From Harenicola maris (lineage in GTDB: Bacteria > Pseudomonadota > Alphaproteobacteria > Rhodobacterales > Rhodobacteraceae): 64,000 nt of DNA. The stretch covers positions 744,001 through 808,000 of the forward strand of contig JADQAZ010000002.1 in the NCBI GenBank assembly GCA_018524345.1. The letters are read 5' to 3'. Positions 34,346-43,193 of this stretch are shown here, in pieces (the stretch's first letter is position 1; each line of letters starts with the position of its first letter). The notes below the pieces were generated by a model. It worked only from the letters and a program-made list of their open reading frames with translations. It made no database searches and had not been told where the DNA came from. The position numbers and the translations under genes are program-made.

Positions 34346-35338
34346 TTAGGGCATGTGAAACGTAAAGCGGTTCACCTGTTCCCATGTCTCGCCGGGGCGC
34401 AGGAGGGTTGAGGGGAAGCCCGGCTCATGCGCCGCATTGGGCCAGAATTGCGGCTCCAGCGCGAGGCCCGCGCGGGGGCCATAGGGCAGGCCGCCATGGC
34501 CCATAAACTCCGGCTCGATATAGCGCCCATCATAGACCTGTAGCCCCGGCTCGGTGCTGGCCAGATGCATGGAGAGGCCATCCGGCACGGTGAGCCGCGC
34601 GATGTCCCGCAGGGGGCCGCGTTTTGTGCCAAGGCAGAGGTTGTGGTCGATGGAGGTTTCCTCCGTCAGGACCTGACCCTTGCGGAAATCAAAGCCTGTT
34701 CCCGTGACATCAACCACCGCGCCCGTCGGGATGAAATCCTCATCCACAGGCAGGTAGTGATCCGCTGTGACCTGCAGGCTTTGGCCGTGGTGCGTAGGCG
34801 CGCCTGTCAGGTTCCAATAGCTGTGGTTCACCGTGTTCATCAGGGTCGCGGCGTCGGTTTCGGCGGTGATGGAGAGGGTCAGCGCGCCGGGGGCGGCGGC
34901 GTGGAAAGTGACGCGCCAGCGGCGGTTGCCGGGAAAGCCGCCCTCGCCATGGTTTGCGGTGCAGGACAGGGTGACATGGGCGGGGCCGTGGTCCTCGATC
35001 TGCCAGATCTTGGCATGCAGGCCCGCCGCCCCGCTGTGCAGCATATGGCCGCCCGGCAGGTTGGGGGAGAGGCGGTGTTCCACCCCGTCGATCACGGCGC
35101 TTGCGCCGCGCACACGGTTGGCCACGGGGCCGCAGATCGAGCCGAAGGAGAAATAGCTGCCTTCATAGGCGCGGATATCGGGGCTGCCCAAGGTGAGCGA
35201 ATGGGGCAGGGGGGCAAGGCGCAGGTCCTGCAAAACCGCGCCAAGGGTCAGCACCCGTGCGGTCAGGGCACCTGCACCGATTTCAATGGAATGGACGGTG
35301 TCGCCATTGGCCGTTTCGCCAAAGACCTGCGGGCCCAT
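34346..35338 (-). CDS. galM: Aldose 1-epimerase
   Basis: A 330-residue mutarotase that interconverts alpha and beta anomers of hexoses. Family residues are visible in GPVANRVRGAS, LHSGAAGLHAKIWQI (with the first histidine), TLMNTVNHSYWNLTG (with the catalytic histidine, about 169) and the C-terminal GLALEPQFWPNAAHEPGFPS with the catalytic glutamate. The ATG at 35338 directly follows the stop of the SH3 protein gene with no gap, so they are co-transcribed. Confidence 0.94.
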   Translation of the reverse strand: MGPQVFGETANGDTVHSIEIGAGALTARVLTLGAVLQDLRLAPLPHSLTLGSPDIRAYEGSYFSFGSICGPVANRVRGASAVIDGVEHRLSPNLPGGHMLHSGAAGLHAKIWQIEDHGPAHVTLSCTANHGEGGFPGNRRWRVTFHAAAPGALTLSITAETDAATLMNTVNHSYWNLTGAPTHHGQSLQVTADHYLPVDEDFIPTGAVVDVTGTGFDFRKGQVLTEETSIDHNLCLGTKRGPLRDIARLTVPDGLSMHLASTEPGLQVYDGRYIEPEFMGHGGLPYGPRAGLALEPQFWPNAAHEPGFPSTLLRPGETWEQVNRFTFHMP

Positions 35339-35848
35339 CTACTGGCGGATTTCTTCGGGGCCAACGCCCCAGAGGGCCGTCTTGCGGACCCAGCCGTGTT
35401 GCCGCCCCGCCGTGATCTCGCACCAGCCGGGGGTGCAGTCGCCAAGGCGGGCAACCACGCCTGCCTCGGCCCGTGCGCGCACGGGGCTGGAGGGGTCAGG
35501 CTTTTGAAAAAGATCAAGAACTTCCTCTTCGATGATCACGGTGCGGGCACCGGAAAGCAGCGAGTAATGCACCCAGCCGCCAGCGCCGTCACGGTCGCGC
35601 ACGCGGCGCCAGTGGCCATGCTCTGCGGTGATCTCCAGCGGCATGTTGCGGCGTTTATAGACCCAGTCGATTCGGTGGGTGAGGGAGGGGCCGCGGCGCA
35701 CATTGCCCTCCGCCGCCTTGAGCGAGACAAAACGCGGCAGCGGCAGGTTCGTCACCGAACCCCGTTCCGCCAGAGCAGGCGATGCAACGCCCGTAGAAAC
35801 CACCATCAAAAGGGCCGCAAGGAGCCCGCGCATATGTCCCGAAATCAT
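35339..35848 (-). CDS. Exported protein with bacterial SH3 domains
   Basis: A protein of 169 residues with a signal peptide (about 1-27, ending SPALA). It contains two SH3-like units: LKAAEGNVRRGPSLTHRIDWVYKRRNMPLEI followed by WRRVRDRDGAGGWVHYSLLSG, and a second with GVVARLGDCTPGWCEI and HGWVRKTALWG. These match the SH3_4-type domains of periplasmic cell-wall-associated proteins. The two cysteines in the second unit could pair. It is divergent from the 2-hydroxyacid dehydrogenase gene. Confidence 0.88.
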   Translation of the reverse strand: MISGHMRGLLAALLMVVSTGVASPALAERGSVTNLPLPRFVSLKAAEGNVRRGPSLTHRIDWVYKRRNMPLEITAEHGHWRRVRDRDGAGGWVHYSLLSGARTVIIEEEVLDLFQKPDPSSPVRARAEAGVVARLGDCTPGWCEITAGRQHGWVRKTALWGVGPEEIRQ

Positions 35849-35948
35849 TGTTGTTTACCCAAGCCTCATACCGGCGCTTGTAAGCCGCGCCTGTTGCGGC
35901 CAATCTGCCAGAAAGGACCCGCGCCTGCCTAGCCCAAGGAGAGACCTG

Positions 35949-36935
35949 ATGCCGACAGAACGTCTGAGTGTTGTTGTTACGCGACGCTTGCCCGAGGTTG
36001 TCGAAACCCGGATGAGTGAATTGTTCAACGTCACCCTGCGCGAGGACGATGCGCCCATGAGCCGTGAGGCTTTGGTGGCGGCGATGCAGGGGGCCGATGT
36101 TCTGGTGCCGACGATCACCGATGTGATTGATGCGGCGCTTCTGGCGCAGGCGGGGGACAGGCTGAAGCTGATCGCGACCTTTGGCGCGGGCGTTGATAAC
36201 ATTGACGTTTCTACGGCCCGGCAGCGCGGTATCCTTGTCGCCAACACCCCGGGTGTGGTGACAGAGGACACCGCCGATATGACCATGGCCCTGATCCTTG
36301 GGGTGACCCGCGGCATCCCGCAGGCCAGCGCGGTGATGCGCGAGGGCACATGGGAGGGTTGGGCGCCGACGGCCTTTCTTGGTGGGCGGCTGAGCGGGCG
36401 GCGTTTGGGCATCTTGGGTATGGGGCGGATCGGGTCCGCCGTGGCGCGGCGGGCGGCGGCCTTTGGCTGTCAGATCCACTACCACAACCGCAAGCGGCTG
36501 CGCCCCGAGATCGAGGATGATCTGGGCGCGACCTATTGGGAAAGTCTGGACCAGATGGTGGCGCGGATGGACATCATTTCGGTCAACTGCCCGCATACGC
36601 CTTCGACCTTCCATCTGCTCAATGCGCGGCGTTTGAAATTGATGAAACCGGAGGCGGTTTTGATCAACACCAGCCGCGGCGATGTGGTGGATGAAAACGC
36701 CCTGACGCGGATGCTGCGGGCGGGGGAAATCGCGGGCGCTGGGCTGGATGTCTACGAGCAGGGCAAGGGCGTGAATCCGCGCCTGCGGGAGCTGACCAAT
36801 GTGATGCTTCTGCCCCATGTCGGATCGGCCACCCGCGAGGGGCGGGTCGAGATGGGCGAGAAGGTGATCGTCAATATCAAGACCTTTGCCGATGGCCACC
36901 GGCCGCCTGATCTGGTGGTTCCGGCGATGCTGTAA
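35949..36935 (+). CDS. D-isomer specific 2-hydroxyacid dehydrogenase (glyoxylate/hydroxypyruvate reductase type)
   Basis: An NAD(P)-dependent dehydrogenase of 328 residues acting on 2-hydroxyacids such as D-glycerate or glycolate. The nucleotide-binding loop is LGILGMGRIGSAVARRA; catalytic residues lie in NTSRGDVVDE (Arg), AGLDVYEQGKG (Glu) and LLPHVGSAT (His). The ATG at 35949, with AAGGAGAG upstream, starts the protein; the longer frame crosses the divergent SH3 gene. A glyoxylate reductase (gyaR/ghrA-like) role is the best guess from similarity. Confidence 0.92.
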   Translation: MPTERLSVVVTRRLPEVVETRMSELFNVTLREDDAPMSREALVAAMQGADVLVPTITDVIDAALLAQAGDRLKLIATFGAGVDNIDVSTARQRGILVANTPGVVTEDTADMTMALILGVTRGIPQASAVMREGTWEGWAPTAFLGGRLSGRRLGILGMGRIGSAVARRAAAFGCQIHYHNRKRLRPEIEDDLGATYWESLDQMVARMDIISVNCPHTPSTFHLLNARRLKLMKPEAVLINTSRGDVVDENALTRMLRAGEIAGAGLDVYEQGKGVNPRLRELTNVMLLPHVGSATREGRVEMGEKVIVNIKTFADGHRPPDLVVPAML

Positions 36936-37195
36936 GCGCGGTTTTCGCCCCTTCCCCCCGAATCGGGGGTTAAGGGCTAGAATTTGCTCCGAAAATTCTT
37001 GGCACAACCGATGCACAAGTGATGCACATCCGATGCATACGATTGTGCAGATCGGCGTGATTAACCCTGCGTGCGGTAAGGCGGGCCGATCGCAATGGCG
37101 CGCACAATTTGCGCAGCAAATTGCCCGGCCCAACGGGACCAAAGGCCGAAAGGCCGCATGAGTCCGGGCGGGAGGGTTTGCTCATCTGAGGGTGA
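36936..37195. other. Convergent intergenic region with GATGCA repeats and a palindrome
   Basis: This 260-base stretch between two converging gene ends holds no convincing gene. It contains GATGCA at 37010, 37021 and 37032, exactly 11 bases apart, with TTGTGCA (37043-37049) inverted against TGCACAA (37012-37018). It also carries the palindromic element annotated at 37100-37124. A small open frame at 37033-37161 merely reads through that palindrome. Confidence 0.6.
37100..37124. repeat. Dispersed palindromic repeat, copy 1
   Basis: The core is CAATTTGC-GCA-GCAAATTG, a perfect 8-base inverted repeat, flanked by GCGCA and C and followed by a GGCC-rich tail. The same 25 bases recur exactly at 39158-39182, again just after a gene end. 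It probably forms a transcribed hairpin. Confidence 0.75.
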
Positions 37196-37891
37196 TCAGC
37201 CGCGATGGGCGCGGTAGATTTCGGGCAGGGCCACGGCGAGAAGGGCGGCGCCGGTGAGGGTGAAGAGCCAGAAGCCGATCTGGGTGAACAGCGCCGCCCC
37301 GAGCACGCCGCCGAGGGCAAAGCAGGCGAGGGTGAGCGCGTGGAGTTTGAGCTTGGGCGTTGCCTCGGCGCGGGCCTGTTGGCCCCCTGTCAGGGCCGCC
37401 AGTTCGATGCCGATATCCGTGGCCATGCCGGAGATATGCGTGGTGCGGACCTGCGCCTTGGAGATCATTGTTGTCACCGCGTTCTGGAACCCCATTACGA
37501 TGCTGAGCAGGGCGATCATCATGGCCTCGCCTGTCAGGTCCGGCCACTGTGTGAGCGCCGCGCCGAGGGCGAGCAGCAGGGCGGCCTCGGCCGTGATGGC
37601 GAGGGCATAGGCGGAGCGGATGCCGCGGCTCGCGCCGATCTGAATGCCGCCCGCCGCAAGCGCCGCGCCGGTGATAAAGGCCCCCACCAGCCCGAGGAAG
37701 GACAGTGCCAGCAGCACCGAGCCCCCCGCCAGATGTTCGGAGAAGAGCGAGATATTCCCCGTCATATTGGCCGTGAAGGACCCCGCCACCAGAAACCCCA
37801 CCGCATTGAGCGCCCCTGCGACGCAGGACATCAGCCCCGCCAGCGCGAGGTTGATGGTTTTGCTGCGCGCGTCGCCTACGGTAATCAGCAT
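37196..37891 (-). CDS. DUF1275 (YoaK) family membrane protein
   Basis: An integral membrane protein of 231 residues with about six hydrophobic helices. The family pattern is seen in [22 protein letters not shown] (about 27-48), [23 protein letters not shown] and a final FTQIGFWLF helix. Function is unknown for the family. The ATG at 37891 ([11 protein letters not shown]) is preferred; an ATG 20 codons earlier adds a proline-rich, unconserved extension. It follows the HTH regulator by 64 bases on the same strand. Confidence 0.88.
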   Translation of the reverse strand: MLITVGDARSKTINLALAGLMSCVAGALNAVGFLVAGSFTANMTGNISLFSEHLAGGSVLLALSFLGLVGAFITGAALAAGGIQIGASRGIRSAYALAITAEAALLLALGAALTQWPDLTGEAMMIALLSIVMGFQNAVTTMISKAQVRTTHISGMATDIGIELAALTGGQQARAEATPKLKLHALTLACFALGGVLGAALFTQIGFWLFTLTGAALLAVALPEIYRAHRG

Positions 37892-37955
37892 GGGGGGCTC
37901 CGGTTCCGGTTGGAGTGCGCTCAGGCTAGGCCCGCCGGGCGGCGCTGGCAATGCG

Positions 37956-38798
37956 TCACGAGGGCAGCAGCGCGCGGATATGGGCGGCGACGTGGCGGGC
38001 GTCGACCTCGGCCTCGCGCACCAACCAGTCGAAATGGTTGGTCAGGGATTTGACTCGCTCCAGCTCTCTGAACGCCAGATAGCATTGGCCGACATAGAGC
38101 ACCGCAAGGTTGGGGCCGAAGATCGTGACCGGGGAGCTAAAGACGCGCTGGGCGTCGAACAGGAAAATCCGCAGCCTCGGGAACATCTCGTCGCATTGGT
38201 CGGCGATAAAGCGCAGCTGGGCGTGGCGGGCGGCTTTTGGCGCGGTTTTGTAATAGGCGCTGCCGGCGGCGCAGGCCTCGATCTCGTGCAGCGGGATGGC
38301 GATTTCATAGTCGGAGACGCCGGAGGCGAGCCAGTCGAGCTGATCACGCATGGCGTCGAAGGCATCGGGCAGATGTTCCCTGCGGGAGGTGGCATATTCC
38401 CAATCCAGCATGGCCTCTGTTTTCAGGATATCGGGCAGGGTGGCGGGGACGTGGCGCACTTTGTAGCCCGCGGCCTCGTGGTGCCATTCGAGCAGCTGCG
38501 CATCGGCGGAGGAGCGTTCTGCGGGGCTGAGCGACATGGCGGCGGCGACCAGATCGCCGGGGGTTTCGGGGCGGTTGGTCAGGCCAAGCAGCCAATCGGC
38601 GCTGACGTTCAGGGCCTGCGCCGCATCGGCGGCAAGCTGGGCATTGGGCAGGCGGGGGTGATCGTCCTTGAGCAGTTGCCCGATGGTGGAGCGATCCACA
38701 CGGGCCAGACGTGCCAGCTCGCTCTTGGAGCAGCCCTGCGCGTTCATGGCCTCTGCCAGCCGTTTGCGGAACAGATCGGCGCGGGTGCGTTTGTCCAT
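37956..38798 (-). CDS. XRE-family helix-turn-helix transcriptional regulator
   Basis: A 280-residue regulator. The N-terminal Cro/C1-type domain (about 8-68) includes [24 protein letters not shown] and ends with [12 protein letters not shown] long C-terminal domain of about 200 residues follows, containing [21 protein letters not shown] and [21 protein letters not shown], which I do not recognise and which may sense a ligand. The ATG at 38798 is chosen because the HTH begins at once; the frame is open upstream into the divergent promoter region. Likely target: its own promoter and the divergent DUF2061 gene. Confidence 0.87.
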   Translation of the reverse strand: MDKRTRADLFRKRLAEAMNAQGCSKSELARLARVDRSTIGQLLKDDHPRLPNAQLAADAAQALNVSADWLLGLTNRPETPGDLVAAAMSLSPAERSSADAQLLEWHHEAAGYKVRHVPATLPDILKTEAMLDWEYATSRREHLPDAFDAMRDQLDWLASGVSDYEIAIPLHEIEACAAGSAYYKTAPKAARHAQLRFIADQCDEMFPRLRIFLFDAQRVFSSPVTIFGPNLAVLYVGQCYLAFRELERVKSLTNHFDWLVREAEVDARHVAAHIRALLPS

Positions 38799-38920
38799 TT
38801 CAGGCCCCTTTGCGGATAATAATCGACAAAGCGAAATATATGCAGCAAATTTACCAAATGTCCACGGCGGGCAAAGCGGCCTAAGCCCAAGGGAGTGCAG
38901 CAAAAATCAAAGGACCCCCG
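38799..38920. promoter_or_regulatory. Divergent promoter region between the HTH regulator and DUF2061 gene
   Basis: An AT-rich 122-base gap in otherwise GC-rich DNA. Between about 38818 and 38862 are AATAATCG, CGAAATATATGCAGC and AAATTTACCAAATG, suited to house both promoters. GCAAA-type half-sites occur on both strands, so autoregulation by the HTH protein is plausible, but no single operator can be defined. Confidence 0.4.
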
Positions 38921-39136
38921 ATGGACAGCAAATCCCGCCTCCTCTCCAAGGCCGTGACATGGCAGATCCTTGGCCTGTTGAGCATGAGCGTGATCGGGTT
39001 TGTGTTCACCGGATCGGTGCGGGCGGGGGGCGGCATTGCCGTCGCGGGCTGCGCCGTGGGCTTCGTCTGCTATTTCCTGCACGAGCTGGCATGGGCGCGC
39101 ATCCCTTGGGGCCGCAACATGAGCAAGCCGGATTAA
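38921..39136 (+). CDS. DUF2061 family small membrane protein
   Basis: A 71-residue membrane protein with two hydrophobic helices (about 9-28 and 34-52). The family pattern is KAVTWQILGLLSMSVIGFVFTG followed by FLHELAWARIPWGRN. DUF2061 proteins are found alone or fused to sulfate-assimilation genes; function is unknown. ATG at 38921. Confidence 0.9.
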   Translation: MDSKSRLLSKAVTWQILGLLSMSVIGFVFTGSVRAGGGIAVAGCAVGFVCYFLHELAWARIPWGRNMSKPD

Positions 39137-39157
39137 CCGGGCACCCGGCCGCAGCGG

Positions 39158-39182
39158 GCGCACAATTTGCGCAGCAAATTGC
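39158..39182. repeat. Dispersed palindromic repeat, copy 2
   Basis: Identical in 25 bases to the element at 37100-37124 and placed 22 bases after the DUF2061 stop, ahead of the convergent lipase-like gene. The inverted arms are CAATTTGC and GCAAATTG. Confidence 0.75.
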
Positions 39183-39248
39183 CGGGCCCAAGGGGGCGCG
39201 CGGCCCTTGGGCCGATAGCGGCCGCGCGGGAGCCCCTCGCCCCCGTGT

Positions 39249-39878
39249 TTAGCGCGGCCATTGCAGCGGGGTATTGCCCGCCGCATCGCGGTTTTTCAGC
39301 AGGCGGATGTAATGGCCCATGTTGTGATCCAGCCCCTTGTTGGGCTTGATTGGGCGCAGGTAATAGCGGCTGCCGACCTGCCGAAAGCCCAGAACCTCGG
39401 GCGGGACATGGCAGACCGTATCGTCGATCCGGCAGATGTTGAGCACCCAGCCCTCGCCCTTGAACCGCGCCTTGCCCTTGCGGGTGCGCGGCGAGGCGAA
39501 GGCGATGGTGGGGGTGTTCAGGCTTGCCCCCACGATCTGCACCGCCGCCGCCCCCAGCGAATGGCCGATAAAACGGCGCGGTTTGAGGGGCGCGGCCCAG
39601 TCATAGAGGACCTCGGCATGGGAGAGGAAGCCGCCGTGCCAGATCGCCCCGCTGGCCCCTTTGCGGGTGGTCAAGTCGCGGATGCGGGGCGGGCGGGTGG
39701 CGACGCGCAGATTGTATCGCAGCCAGTCCGACAGCTGGTTTGTGCCCGCCACCACCACGGTTTTGTCCCGCAGCAGGAACGCCTGCACGCCGCGTTTGTT
39801 CAGGGCGTGGGTGATCGGCAGGTTGGGGTTTTTCTTATACCCCTCTTGCATGATTTCGGCGGCTTTGAGCGTCAGCAT
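39249..39878 (-). CDS. Lipase-like alpha/beta hydrolase
   Basis: A 209-residue protein. The nucleophile elbow RRFIGHSLGAAAVQ (Ser107) and preceding VVVAGTNQLSDW and WHGGFLSHAEVLYDW match class 3 lipase-like folds. An aspartate (152/153 in RIDDTVCHVPP) and histidines (185/189 in LDHNMGHY) can complete the triad. No signal peptide is present, so a cytoplasmic esterase is likely. Substrate unknown. It stands alone on its strand. Confidence 0.82.
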   Translation of the reverse strand: MLTLKAAEIMQEGYKKNPNLPITHALNKRGVQAFLLRDKTVVVAGTNQLSDWLRYNLRVATRPPRIRDLTTRKGASGAIWHGGFLSHAEVLYDWAAPLKPRRFIGHSLGAAAVQIVGASLNTPTIAFASPRTRKGKARFKGEGWVLNICRIDDTVCHVPPEVLGFRQVGSRYYLRPIKPNKGLDHNMGHYIRLLKNRDAAGNTPLQWPR

Positions 39879-39991
39879 GGCGGGCCTATGGGCTGTTTTG
39901 CCCTTGGAGTGGAGCCTGAAACCCGCCCTTGGGTAAACGCCTGCGCCTATGTTTTCACCGCGAATTCACGCTGTTTGGCGCGGGGTTTGCC

Positions 39992-40306
39992 CTAGAGCTG
40001 CACCAAGGGGGCGATTTCCACCGAGCCATTTCCGCCATCCAGGATCGGGCAGCCTTTGGCGATTTCGATGGCGGTGGCCTCGTCTGCCACATCGACGATG
40101 GTAAAGCCTGTGGTCGGGTTTGCGCCGCCGTCCTGCGTGACGCCCTGCGCCGTGACGGTGACGGACCGGCCCACCGGCGCGCCGGGGTTGGTCATGACCG
40201 CGGCGTGGTTTTCCATCCATGCGCCCCAAGCCGCCATCATTTTCGCGCCTTCTTCTTCGGTCTCTGGCATGCCGCCGCCGTGGTAGATGAACATGAATTC
40301 GGCCAT
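39992..40306 (-). CDS. YCII-related family protein
   Basis: A small 104-residue protein of the dimeric ferredoxin-like YCII/DGPF fold. It shows AEFMFIYHGG at the N-terminus, AWGAWMENHAAVM, GAPVGRSVTV, GFTIVDVADEATAIEIAKGCP and VEIAPL at the end. Such proteins are often encoded with ECF sigma factors; none is present here. The ATG at 40306 is followed directly by the conserved first strand; the open frame upstream is not conserved. Confidence 0.9.
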   Translation of the reverse strand: MAEFMFIYHGGGMPETEEEGAKMMAAWGAWMENHAAVMTNPGAPVGRSVTVTAQGVTQDGGANPTTGFTIVDVADEATAIEIAKGCPILDGGNGSVEIAPLVQL

Positions 40307-40463
40307 TTTGGTCTCTCCCCTATATGAATGGATTGCCTCTGCATCATAGCATGCGGGGGCGGGGATGTCGCTTTCCCGCTGCCATGGGTCGGCGGGCATT
40401 GGACGGGCGGGGGGAAAAGGCGCAAAACAGGGCAACTGCTGGATTCTGCGAAAGGCCCCCCCG

Positions 40464-42962
40464 ATGAAAACTCATGTCAAAGCTTTGGTTGTTGGTGGCG
40501 GTGCCGTTGGCACCTCGATTGCCTATCATCTGGGCAAGGCGGGGTGGGACACCATGTTGCTGGAGCGCGACGAGCTGACCTCCGGTTCGACATGGCATGC
40601 GGCCGGTTTGCTGCCGCTGTTCAACATGAGCTATGCGACGACGCATATTCACCAGTATTCGGTGGAGTTCTATAAAACCCTTGAGGCAGAGACCGGCCTG
40701 AACGCGGGCTTTGCCGTGGTGGGCAACCTGCGCATGGCGCAGACGCAGGAGCGGATGGACGAGTATATGCTCTATGCCGCCACCGCCGAGACCTGCGGCG
40801 TGCCCTATGAGTTTCTGACGCCGGATGAGGTGAAGGAGCGCTGGCCCCTGATCCGGACCGAGGACCTGAAAGGGGCCCTCTATCACAACACCGACGGCTA
40901 CATTAACCCCGCCGATGTGACCATGGCCATGGCCAAGGGCGCGCGGCAGTTCGGCGTCGCGATCGAGCGCAAGTGGCAGGCCGATGCCTATCACTGGAAC
41001 GGGGATGCATGGGAGGTCACCTGCACCAAGATGGTGGAGAAGGGCGGTAACCTTGTGCCTTCGGATGAGCAGGTGGTGGTGACCGCCGAGCATGTGGTGA
41101 CAGCCACGGGCAACCACGCCCAGCGCACGGCGGAGTTGTTGGGGATCAAGATCCCCGCGATCCCCGTGGAGCATCAGTTCATCGTCATGGATCAGGACCC
41201 CGAGTTGGTAAAATACCGCGCAGCGGGCGGGGCGGAGCATCCGGTGATCCGCGATGCGGATGCGCAAAGCTATGTGCGCGAGGAGCGTGGCGGCTGGATT
41301 CTGGGCGTCTATGAGAAAGGCGCGCCCGCGCGCTTTGAATACGGCGCGCCGGACAGTTTCCGCGCCGATCTGTTCCAGCTCGACCTTGACCGGATCGAGG
41401 AGCAATACGCGGCCATGATCCACCGCATCCCGTCCTGCGAGGACTCCGGGCTGAAGGACGATTTCAACGGGCCGATCTGCTACACCCCCGATGGCAACCC
41501 GCTGGTCGGGCCGGCCTATGGGCTGCGCAACATGTGGCTGGCCGAGGGCTTCAGCTTTGGCATCACGGCGGCGGGCGGCACGGGGCACTATCTGGCGCAG
41601 ATGATGGTCGAGGGCGAGGCCGAGATCGACATGGCCAGCCTCGACCCCAAGCGCTACGGCAACTGGATGACAACAGAATATGCGATGCGCAAGAACGAGG
41701 AGTGTTACGAGCACGTCTATATTCTGCACCATCCTGATGAGGAGCGCCCCGCGGCGCGGCCATTGAAGACTGCACCGTGTTATGACCGCATGAAGGCCCG
41801 CGGCGCGCAATTCGGGCAGGTCAACGGCTGGGAGCGGCCCAACTACTTTGGCCCGCTGGATGCGCCGGATAACTTCGACCATGAGGCGCGGTCCTTCCGG
41901 CGCGGCGGCTGGTGGCAATACGCGGTGGAAGAGGCCAAGGCGGTGCGCAGTGGCGTCGGCATGATCGACGCGACGGCCTTTGCCAAGCACGAGCTGCGCG
42001 GGCCGGGGGCGGCGGCGTTCCTTGACTGGTTCACCACCAACAAGCTGCCCCGCGTCGGGCGGATCAACCTGACCTATGCGCTGACGGGGGCGGGGACGAC
42101 CCGCACGGAATACACGATTGTGCGCATGGCAGAGGACCGGTTCATGCTGATCTCGGCCGGCGCATGGCAGGCCTATGACGGCGACTATCTGGCCAAAGCG
42201 GTGAACGATCAGGTCGGGCGGTTCGGGCCGATGTATCTGTCGGATGTGACATCGCAGACGGGGGTCTTTGCCATCGCGGGGCCGAAATCGCGCGAGGTGC
42301 TGGGCAAGCTGGTGCGAGATGCGGACCCTGCCACGGCCCTGACGAACAAACGCTTCCCATGGCTGTCGGCGCGGCGGATCGAACTTGGCATGTGCCCCGT
42401 GCAGGCCATTCGCGTCGCCTATACTGGAGAGCTGGGCTGGGAGCTGCACCACCCGATGGAGATGCAGAACTACCTGTTCGACCAGATCATGGCGGCAGGC
42501 GAGGACGTGGGCCTCAAGCTGGTCGGCGCAAGGGCGCAGAACTGGCTGCGGCAGGAGAAATCTTACCGCGCCTTCGGCACCGAACTGGGCCGAGATGCGA
42601 CGCCGCTCGAGGCCGGGCTGGACCGCTTCGTGGACCTTGAGAAAGACTTCCAGGGCAAGGCAGAGATGGAGGCCATCGGCATCCGCTCCAAATGCGTGAC
42701 GCTGCTGGTCGACGGGCCGGAGGACGCGGACCCATGGGGACGCGAGGCGCTCTATGCAGGCGAGACCCGCACGGGCCGCCTGACATCGGGGGGCTATTCC
42801 GTCCATTTCGGCAAGAGCATCGCTATGGGATATGTCAAACCGGAGCACAGCACGGTGGGCACCAAGCTAAAGGTGAAAATCCAAGGCCGCCTCTGGCCCG
42901 CCGAAGTGGTCGAGGACAGCCCCTATGACCCGACCAATGCGACCATCCGCATGAATGCCTAA
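40464..42962 (+). CDS. Dimethylglycine dehydrogenase-like FAD oxidoreductase with GcvT domain
   Basis: An 832-residue flavoenzyme expected to demethylate an N-methyl amine (sarcosine, dimethylglycine or a relative) and hand the C1 unit to tetrahydrofolate. The N-terminal FAD loop is KALVVGGGAVGTSIAYHLG (about 6-24). SGSTWHAAGL carries the histidine that binds FAD covalently in dimethylglycine dehydrogenase. A central domain is followed by a GcvT/aminomethyltransferase region from about 480, with GELGWELHHPMEMQNYLFD and YSVHFGKSIAMGYVKPEH at the end. ATG at 40464. It converges on the reductive dehalogenase gene with a repeat-rich gap between. Confidence 0.92.
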   Translation: MKTHVKALVVGGGAVGTSIAYHLGKAGWDTMLLERDELTSGSTWHAAGLLPLFNMSYATTHIHQYSVEFYKTLEAETGLNAGFAVVGNLRMAQTQERMDEYMLYAATAETCGVPYEFLTPDEVKERWPLIRTEDLKGALYHNTDGYINPADVTMAMAKGARQFGVAIERKWQADAYHWNGDAWEVTCTKMVEKGGNLVPSDEQVVVTAEHVVTATGNHAQRTAELLGIKIPAIPVEHQFIVMDQDPELVKYRAAGGAEHPVIRDADAQSYVREERGGWILGVYEKGAPARFEYGAPDSFRADLFQLDLDRIEEQYAAMIHRIPSCEDSGLKDDFNGPICYTPDGNPLVGPAYGLRNMWLAEGFSFGITAAGGTGHYLAQMMVEGEAEIDMASLDPKRYGNWMTTEYAMRKNEECYEHVYILHHPDEERPAARPLKTAPCYDRMKARGAQFGQVNGWERPNYFGPLDAPDNFDHEARSFRRGGWWQYAVEEAKAVRSGVGMIDATAFAKHELRGPGAAAFLDWFTTNKLPRVGRINLTYALTGAGTTRTEYTIVRMAEDRFMLISAGAWQAYDGDYLAKAVNDQVGRFGPMYLSDVTSQTGVFAIAGPKSREVLGKLVRDADPATALTNKRFPWLSARRIELGMCPVQAIRVAYTGELGWELHHPMEMQNYLFDQIMAAGEDVGLKLVGARAQNWLRQEKSYRAFGTELGRDATPLEAGLDRFVDLEKDFQGKAEMEAIGIRSKCVTLLVDGPEDADPWGREALYAGETRTGRLTSGGYSVHFGKSIAMGYVKPEHSTVGTKLKVKIQGRLWPAEVVEDSPYDPTNATIRMNA

Positions 42963-43193
42963 GGCACCCGAAGGAGGGCTGCGCCCACGCGATGTTTTGG
43001 GGGGCTCTGCCCCCGCGCTGCGCGCTCCCCCGGGATATTTTCCACCAATAAGAAACAGGGCGGCTCTTTCGCTGACCCGCGCTTCTTATTGGGACAAATA
43101 TCCCCGCCGGAGGCACAGTTTTTCGTAGAAAAACTGCCATGCCCAACGCCGAGCGAGGCCGGAAGGCCGAAGGGAGGGGGCGGGAGGGCTTGG
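42963..43193. repeat. Intergenic repeat cluster between the DMGDH-like gene and rdhA
   Basis: This 231-base gap carries structured repeats and no gene. GGGATATTT and CCAATAAGAA (43032-43054) are inverted against TTCTTATTGG and AAATATCCC (43083-43104), forming a long imperfect stem around 28 bases. Next comes CCCCGCCGGAGGC and a perfect hairpin CAGTTTTTC-GTA-GAAAAACTG (43116-43136). Part of this (43081-43114) recurs at 50138-50172. The hairpins lie between two converging genes and may end transcription from both sides. Confidence 0.75.

Noticed and set aside
37033..37161. A 42-codon small ORF in the convergent gap
   Set aside because: Its centre is only a translation of the dispersed palindrome (AQFAQQIA), and it lacks a convincing ribosome binding site.
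40344..42848. An 834-codon open frame on the minus strand over the DMGDH-like gene
   Set aside because: It overlaps a gene with FAD and GcvT signatures throughout and shows only low-complexity composition itself.
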